Of a DNA stretch of 64,000 nucleotides, positions 59,575 to 64,000 are shown piece by piece; the stretch's first letter is position 1; the number at the start of each line of letters is the position of its first letter. The position numbers and the translations under genes are program-made. Where the stretch lies: NCBI RefSeq assembly GCF_900110265.1, contig NZ_FODB01000005.1, forward strand, positions 26,040 to 90,039, written 5' to 3'. The DNA is from Vreelandella aquamarina (lineage in GTDB: Bacteria; Pseudomonadota; Gammaproteobacteria; Pseudomonadales; Halomonadaceae). Under the pieces are notes generated by a model. It worked only from the letters and a program-made list of their open reading frames with translations, was not told the origin of the DNA and did not search any database.

Positions 59575-60126
59575 ATGTTGAAACTGATTGAACGCCTCGG
59601 CCCCATAGATGAGGGCACCGCCAGCGACACGCTGACACTGCCCTTTGAGCTACGCATTCGTGGCCGCTTAAAAGCCGAAAGCGACAGCGGCCAGCCGCTG
59701 GGGCTGTTTCTGGATCGCGGCCCCGTGCTGCGCGATGGCGAAGGCTTGAAAGCCGAAAATGGCGAGATCGTGCGCATTTGCGCCGCCATTGAACCCGTGG
59801 TGACCGCGCGAGTGAGTACTGGCTTACCGCTGGCCCGGCTGGCTTACCACCTCGGCAACCGCCATGTACAGCTGGCGCTGGGTGAAGATGCTAAAGGTGG
59901 CTGGGTACGCTTCCCGCCCGACCACGTTCTCGAAGAGCTGGCTGAGCTGCTGGGCGCGACGCTCGAGCACCACAACGCCACCTTCGACCCCGAACCGGGC
60001 GCCTACAACCAAGTGGGCGGTGGACATTCGCACAGCCATTCGCACGGTCATTCACACAGCCACGGTCATGCTCACTCCCACGACCACGACCACGACCACG
60101 CGCATGAGCACCACCATGCCCACTGA
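59575..60126 (+). CDS. ureE: Urease accessory protein UreE (nickel chaperone)
   Basis: A 183-residue protein. The family N-terminus MLKLIERLGPIDEG supports the ATG at 59575 over 59542. FELRIRGRLKAESDSGQPLG and LAYHLGNRHVQLAL (nickel His) are conserved. The C-terminal third is an unusually long His/Asp/Ser-rich tail (GGHSHSHSHGHSHSHGHAHS and more), which should bind several Ni ions. It delivers nickel to UreG/apo-urease. Its 3' end overlaps ureF. Confidence 0.93.
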   Translation: MLKLIERLGPIDEGTASDTLTLPFELRIRGRLKAESDSGQPLGLFLDRGPVLRDGEGLKAENGEIVRICAAIEPVVTARVSTGLPLARLAYHLGNRHVQLALGEDAKGGWVRFPPDHVLEELAELLGATLEHHNATFDPEPGAYNQVGGGHSHSHSHGHSHSHGHAHSHDHDHDHAHEHHHAH

Positions 60127-60829
60127 ACAGCCCTCAGACCTCGCCCTGCTAGGGCTGATGCAGCTCGTCAGCCCCGCACTGCCCATTGGGGCCTTCGCCT
60201 TTTCCCAAGGGCTAGAGAGCGCTTTTGAACTAGGCTGGGTGAGTGATGAGCCAAGCCTGTCTCAGTGGCTATCCGGCGTGCTGGAAGATGGCATAAGCTG
60301 CTGTGAGCTGCCGCTGATCGAGCGGCTATATCGTGCTTTCGAGCAGCAGGATGGCACTGCGGTGTCAAAGTGGGACGACTGGCTGGCCGCTACCCGTGAA
60401 ACCGCTGAACTGGCTGCTGAAGACAGCCGCCTGGGCGCCTCGCTGAAGCGGCTGCTGGGCAGCCTCGACCTATTACCCAAAAATGAAGGGCTGCCTAGTG
60501 AAGACTCACTTACGCCCTTGCTACCGGTACAGGCAGGCTATGTGACCCTATTTGCCTGGGCGGCCTACCAGCGCGGCATCCCTGTGCGTCAAGCGCAGCT
60601 CGGCTTTGGCTGGGCGTGGCTGGAAAATCAACTCGCGGTGGCTTGTAAAGCGCTGCCGCTGGGGCACACCGCTGCTCAGCGCATTATCGAGCAGTTACGT
60701 GGCGAACTGGTGAATGCCGTCGAGAAGGCCCAGCGGCTAGACGATGACGAGCTTGGCCCTGCGCTGCCCGGCTTGGCGCTGGCCAGCGCCCTACACGAAA
60801 CCCAATATTCCCGTTTGTTTAGAAGCTAA
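60104..60829 (+). CDS. ureF: Urease accessory protein UreF
   Basis: A 241-residue helical GTPase-gating partner of UreG. LMQLVSPALPIGAFAFSQGL is the family signature, followed by ESAFELGWV. The start is either 60104 or 60116; both lie inside the His-rich end of ureE (overlap of 23 or 11 bp) and neither has a clear ribosome site, so coupling to ureE is expected. Confidence 0.92.
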   Translation: MSTTMPTEQPSDLALLGLMQLVSPALPIGAFAFSQGLESAFELGWVSDEPSLSQWLSGVLEDGISCCELPLIERLYRAFEQQDGTAVSKWDDWLAATRETAELAAEDSRLGASLKRLLGSLDLLPKNEGLPSEDSLTPLLPVQAGYVTLFAWAAYQRGIPVRQAQLGFGWAWLENQLAVACKALPLGHTAAQRIIEQLRGELVNAVEKAQRLDDDELGPALPGLALASALHETQYSRLFRS

Positions 60830-60855
60830 CGAGCGTTGTTATTTAGGAGAAAACC

Positions 60856-61491
60856 ATGACTCACTGTTTACGCGTTGGCGTGGGTGGCCCGGTCGGTTCA
60901 GGTAAAACCGCCCTGCTCAAGCAGCTCTGCACCGCGCTGCGAGACCACTATGACATTGCCGTTGTCACCAACGATATCTATACCCGCGAAGACGCCGATT
61001 TCCTGCTCAAGCACGATGCGCTGCCAGCGGATCGCATCTTGGGCGTAGAAACTGGCGGCTGCCCGCACACGGCGATTCGGGAAGATGCTTCGATGAACCT
61101 AGCGGCGATTGATGAGCTACACGCCCGTCATCCCAAGCTGGAGCTAGTGCTGGTCGAGTCTGGCGGCGATAACCTTTCCGCCACGTTTAGCCCCGAGCTT
61201 TCTGATTTAACGCTCTACGTGATCGACGTGTCGGCAGGCGACAAAATTCCCCGCAAAGGCGGTCCCGGCATCACCAAATCCGACCTGCTGATTATCAACA
61301 AAATCGATATTGCCGAGCAGGTCCACGCCTCACTGGAAGTGATGGAGCGCGACTCGAAAAAGATGCGCGGTGAGCGCCCGTTCGTGTTCACCAACCTCTA
61401 CGATGGCGTCGGGCTTGAAGAGATCATCCGCTTTATTCTCGATAAAGGCATGCTGGACGAGCGTCGCCCAAGGGCCGCTGTAACACATTAA
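60856..61491 (+). CDS. ureG: Urease accessory GTPase UreG
   Basis: A 211-residue SIMIBI GTPase that powers nickel insertion. P-loop [17 protein letters not shown], the metal CPH motif in [19 protein letters not shown], the [17 protein letters not shown] switch and NKIDIAEQV (NKxD) are all present. AGGAGAA precedes the ATG. Last gene of the operon; a hairpin follows at 61529. Confidence 0.96.
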   Translation: MTHCLRVGVGGPVGSGKTALLKQLCTALRDHYDIAVVTNDIYTREDADFLLKHDALPADRILGVETGGCPHTAIREDASMNLAAIDELHARHPKLELVLVESGGDNLSATFSPELSDLTLYVIDVSAGDKIPRKGGPGITKSDLLIINKIDIAEQVHASLEVMERDSKKMRGERPFVFTNLYDGVGLEEIIRFILDKGMLDERRPRAAVTH

Positions 61492-61724
61492 ATGGAAGTG
61501 GGTATAGGTATAATTAGCAGATATAAAAAACTGCCCAGCTTTGATGGTATGAAAGGCTGGGCAGTTGCAGTTGTTTAGGTGAGATCCTGCCAAAACGGGC
61601 CATCCCTGGCCACCACATTTCTACAATGAACTGATAGGCTGTTGATATCCTTAACTCATGTTATGTAAAGGTGTTTTGTAGCTTGAATTTATTGTTCATA
61701 AAGCAAAAAATCATGAGAAGTGAC
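61492..61724. other. Intergenic region after ureG
   Basis: About 310 bp up to the chemoreceptor with no protein gene. It holds the hairpin at 61529-61566 and, at its right end, a sigma-28 promoter. The rest is AT-rich without recognised features. Confidence 0.6.
61529..61566. terminator. Terminator hairpin after ureG
   Basis: AACTGCCCAGC...GCTGGGCAGTT (11-bp arms). On the plus side only a weak T-rich stretch follows; on the minus strand six T follow directly, so it would stop antisense transcription best. Confidence 0.65.
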
Positions 61725-61751
61725 TAAAGTTGACACACTTTTTGCCGATAA
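61725..61751 (+). promoter_or_regulatory. Sigma-28 (FliA) promoter of the sCache chemoreceptor
   Basis: TAAAGTTG-N11-GCCGATAA: 15 of 16 consensus positions with exact spacing, 54 bp upstream of the start codon. Confidence 0.93.
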
Positions 61752-61804
61752 CAAAGCACCGATTACAACGCATATCCCCCACTTGATGAGGATAGAACTC
61801 GAAC

Positions 61805-63592
61805 ATGATGGCTACTTCTGAGAAGAGAAGTCGTTGGGCCTTGGGTTTGCAGACCAAGGTGCTGATGCTGGTATTACTCCCCTTACTGTTGGTCACCGTT
61901 GTCTTGGTCTGCTTTGAAGCCTATAGCAATGTCAAGGACTCCCGCGAAGCGTTAGCGGCACAGCGTGAGTTGTTGATTGAAGAGCGTCGTGCCTCGGTGC
62001 GCAATATCGTGCAGATGGCAACAACGGCTATTGCCCCGATTTATGAAAACGCCGGTGCCAATGACCGTGAAGCGAAGGAGCGCGCTGCCGAAATGCTGCG
62101 CTCCATGCGCTTTGAAGGCGAAAACTATATTTTCGTATATGAGTACGATGGTACTAACATCGTATTGCCTCACTCTCCGGAGCGTGAAGGTCAAAACCTG
62201 AGAGACCTGCAAGCACCTGATGGCACCTATATCGTGCGGGATTTCATCCGAGTTGGCCAAGATGGCGGTGGTTTTTACGAATACCCGTGGGAATACCCCG
62301 GTACCAATGAGTCTGAGCCCAAGCACTCCTACATTGATCGTTTAGAAAAATGGGGCTGGATTGTAGGCGCTGGTGTGTATGTAACAGATGTTGATGAAGC
62401 AATGGCCGAGTTAGAGGCTGCTGCCGCTGCCGACCTACGAAATACGATTATATCCGCGACGCTGCTAGGCGCTGCACTATTTGCAGCTATTGCTCTGCTG
62501 GCCTTTGGCTTTGTGCGTCGTATTGTCGGTCCGATAAAGCGCACCGCTGATGCGATGGGGGATATTGCGCAAGGCCGTGGCGACCTGACCCGCCGTCTCT
62601 CGGTCGAGAGCAACGACGAAGTGGGCAACTTAGCCGTGCAGTTCAACGCCTTTGCCAGCCGCATGCAGGATACTCTGCGCGACGTACGCCGCAGCACGGT
62701 CAGCGTTTATCACTCTGCTGGCGAAATCTCGCGTAGCTCCGAGGAGCTGTCTACTCGCACCGAGCAGGCGGCGGCCAATCTTCAAGAGACATCGGCCTCC
62801 ATGGAGGAGATTACCTCCACCGTGAACCACAGTGCTGACAATGCCCAACAGGCCAACAAGCTGGTGCAGTCCACTGCGGAAGTGGCCCACCAGGGTGAAG
62901 AGGCCATGGGGCAGGTAGAAAACACGATGCGCGATATCAACGACTCGGCTACGCGCATCAGTGAAATCATCACCATGATTGATGCGATTGCCTTCCAGAC
63001 CAACATTCTGGCGCTAAACGCCTCGGTGGAAGCTGCCCGTGCGGGTGAGCATGGCCGTGGCTTTGCGGTGGTTGCTCAAGAAGTACGCACCCTGGCCAGC
63101 CGCTCCAGTAATGCCTCTAAAGAGATCCGCGCGCTGATCGATACCTCCGTTCAGCACACCCACACTGGCGCCGAGCTGGTGCGTAATGCCGGTGCCACCA
63201 TGCGCGAGATCGTTGAGAGCGTATCAAAAGTTACCGATGTGATCGGTGAAATCAGCGCCGGCGCCAAAGAGCAGAGCAGTGGTATTGGCCAGATCAACAC
63301 CGCCGTAGCCGAAATGGATACCATGACCCAGCAGAACGCGGCCATGGTGCAAGAGTCCACCACGGCCGCTGCGGATATGCGCCGCCACGCTGAGCACCTT
63401 AATGAGCTAGTCAACTCCTTCGTATTAGGGGAAGACGACTCACAAAGCCAGACAACACCCCAGTTGAATGACCAGACGCGCCAAGCGCTGCCTGCCAGCC
63501 GGTCCGGGACCAGCCAAGAGCTCAAGCGCCCGGCACTCTCCTCTAAGCCTGCACCCACTAAAGCTGGTGGAGACGACTGGGAAGAGTTTTAA
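61805..63592 (+). CDS. Methyl-accepting chemotaxis protein with single Cache sensor
   Basis: A 595-residue inner-membrane chemoreceptor. TM1 (VLMLVLLPLLLVTVVLVCF) is followed by a periplasmic sCache_2 domain (about 35-190, with YIFVYEYDGTNIVLPHSPER and DRLEKWGWIVGAGVYV), TM2 and HAMP (GRGDLTRRLSVESNDEVGNL). The signalling hairpin tip is [21 protein letters not shown] proline/serine-rich linker ends in DDWEEF, resembling the CheR/CheB-tethering pentapeptide (W-x-x-F). sCache_2 receptors often bind short carboxylates; a link to urea from the neighbouring operon is only positional. Confidence 0.93.
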   Translation: MMATSEKRSRWALGLQTKVLMLVLLPLLLVTVVLVCFEAYSNVKDSREALAAQRELLIEERRASVRNIVQMATTAIAPIYENAGANDREAKERAAEMLRSMRFEGENYIFVYEYDGTNIVLPHSPEREGQNLRDLQAPDGTYIVRDFIRVGQDGGGFYEYPWEYPGTNESEPKHSYIDRLEKWGWIVGAGVYVTDVDEAMAELEAAAAADLRNTIISATLLGAALFAAIALLAFGFVRRIVGPIKRTADAMGDIAQGRGDLTRRLSVESNDEVGNLAVQFNAFASRMQDTLRDVRRSTVSVYHSAGEISRSSEELSTRTEQAAANLQETSASMEEITSTVNHSADNAQQANKLVQSTAEVAHQGEEAMGQVENTMRDINDSATRISEIITMIDAIAFQTNILALNASVEAARAGEHGRGFAVVAQEVRTLASRSSNASKEIRALIDTSVQHTHTGAELVRNAGATMREIVESVSKVTDVIGEISAGAKEQSSGIGQINTAVAEMDTMTQQNAAMVQESTTAAADMRRHAEHLNELVNSFVLGEDDSQSQTTPQLNDQTRQALPASRSGTSQELKRPALSSKPAPTKAGGDDWEEF

Positions 63593-63613
63593 GTTATGAG
63601 GTGATATCAATCA

Positions 63614-63647
63614 AAAGGGGCTTGCCAAACGGCAAGCCCTTTTTTTC
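63614..63647 (+). terminator. Intrinsic terminator after the chemoreceptor
   Basis: GGGCTTGCC-AAAC-GGCAAGCCC with T7 downstream and A4 upstream; it could act on both strands. Confidence 0.93.
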
Positions 63648-63700
63648 TTTCTACTAGTGGCGCTGTTTAGCGTAAGCGTTCATTCCACGACGTAGTTGAC

Positions 63701-63970
63701 CTACTTCACGTCACGCAGAGGCCTTAATAACTCCGGCGAGACCTTGTACTGTTTGGGGCCGTCCTCGGCCAGAACAATCACACTCTTGCGGTTGATCTTG
63801 GTGACGATCCCCAACACCGGGCCTTCCCGGCCCTCGAAGGTTACTTTCAGGCCCACCCGCAACTGACTCAGTGCCTGCAGATTTTCCTGATCCCTCAGTT
63901 CGTCGATGCGCCGGCAGACGTATTGATTCAATTCCAGCAACTGGTCGATGCTCATGTCCTCAATGCGCAT
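63701..63970 (-). CDS. Conserved small hypothetical protein
   Basis: An 89-residue cytosolic protein with two parts. A helical N-terminus (MRIEDMSIDQLLELNQYVCR) comes first, then a small beta-rich, KOW/SH3-like C-terminus (VGLKVTFEGREGPVLGIVTK, VIVLAEDGPKQYKVSPELL). The pattern is found in many gammaproteobacterial genomes, but I know of no function. GGAGG lies 9 bp before the ATG at 63970. It converges on the chemoreceptor gene; its upstream region is outside the window. Confidence 0.7.
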   Translation of the reverse strand: MRIEDMSIDQLLELNQYVCRRIDELRDQENLQALSQLRVGLKVTFEGREGPVLGIVTKINRKSVIVLAEDGPKQYKVSPELLRPLRDVK

Positions 63971-64000
63971 GAACGGTGGCCTCCGGCTGTTTGCTCTGTC

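Overview
The window looks like part of the chromosome of a halophilic gammaproteobacterium of the Halomonas type (Halomonadaceae). This rests on moderately GC-rich DNA, Pseudomonas/Halomonas-like operon layouts, a BCCT compatible-solute carrier, a TctCBA tricarboxylate system and complete urea uptake and urease operons. The assignment is inferred from gene content; no rRNA, tRNA or CRISPR array was seen.

Layout. 1-1.4 kb: end of amtB, then glnK. 1.5-7.3 kb: fpr with a divergent LysR gene, a truncated chemoreceptor copy next to a full dCache chemoreceptor, a host-attachment/eRF1-like protein, a histidine phosphatase and a RidA remnant. 7.3-12.8 kb: aapJJQMP amino-acid ABC transporter with two tandem binding proteins. 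12.9-25.2 kb: housekeeping genes hemE-speE, ribA, a GST, djlA, xseB-ispA-dxs, serA, a pirin, trhO, a crotonase remnant, an IclR regulator and yqaA. 25.4-30.2 kb: a large MscS channel, folM/folK and an orphan flagellin. 30.2-36.5 kb: a BCCT carrier, an NMT1-type ABC transporter with a Tsx-like outer-membrane channel, and a DUF481 protein. 36.5-42.5 kb: a CitA/CitB-type two-component system in which BOTH genes carry an in-frame stop, followed by an intact tctCBA. 42.5-48.5 kb: urtABCDE. 48.5-52.1 kb: an AT-rich island with a cytosine-5 methyltransferase, a HEPN nuclease-like protein and a DUF262 protein. 52.1-55.7 kb: a RES-Xre toxin-antitoxin pair, a DosC-like cyclase, a PCuAC copper chaperone and a decayed PepSY gene. 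55.8-61.5 kb: ureDABCEFG. 61.8-64 kb: a chemoreceptor and a small conserved protein.

The unifying theme is nitrogen scavenging. Four operons (aapJ2QMP, the NMT1/Tsx ABC cluster, urt and ure) have strong sigma-54 promoters (GG-N10-GC), and three of these have NtrC-like 17-mers about 110-130 bp upstream of the predicted start. With amtB/glnK, the window holds uptake of ammonium, amino acids, urea and possibly nucleobases. A second, motility theme shows in three sigma-28 promoters with exact N11 spacing, in front of the flagellin and both full-length chemoreceptors.

The best candidate for an undescribed system is the three-gene island DUF262 - HEPN (MAE_28990-like) - Dcm-type methyltransferase. 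The genes overlap by 1-4 nt and are clearly more AT-rich than their surroundings. The island is bounded by two copies of the last 85 bp of urtE (5 mismatches, 4 of them synonymous), which suggests that the 3' end of urtE is an insertion site. Other notable points are the paired nonsense mutations in the two-component system, REP-like palindromes inside the urease operon, and a possible short RNA or attenuator ahead of the BCCT gene.
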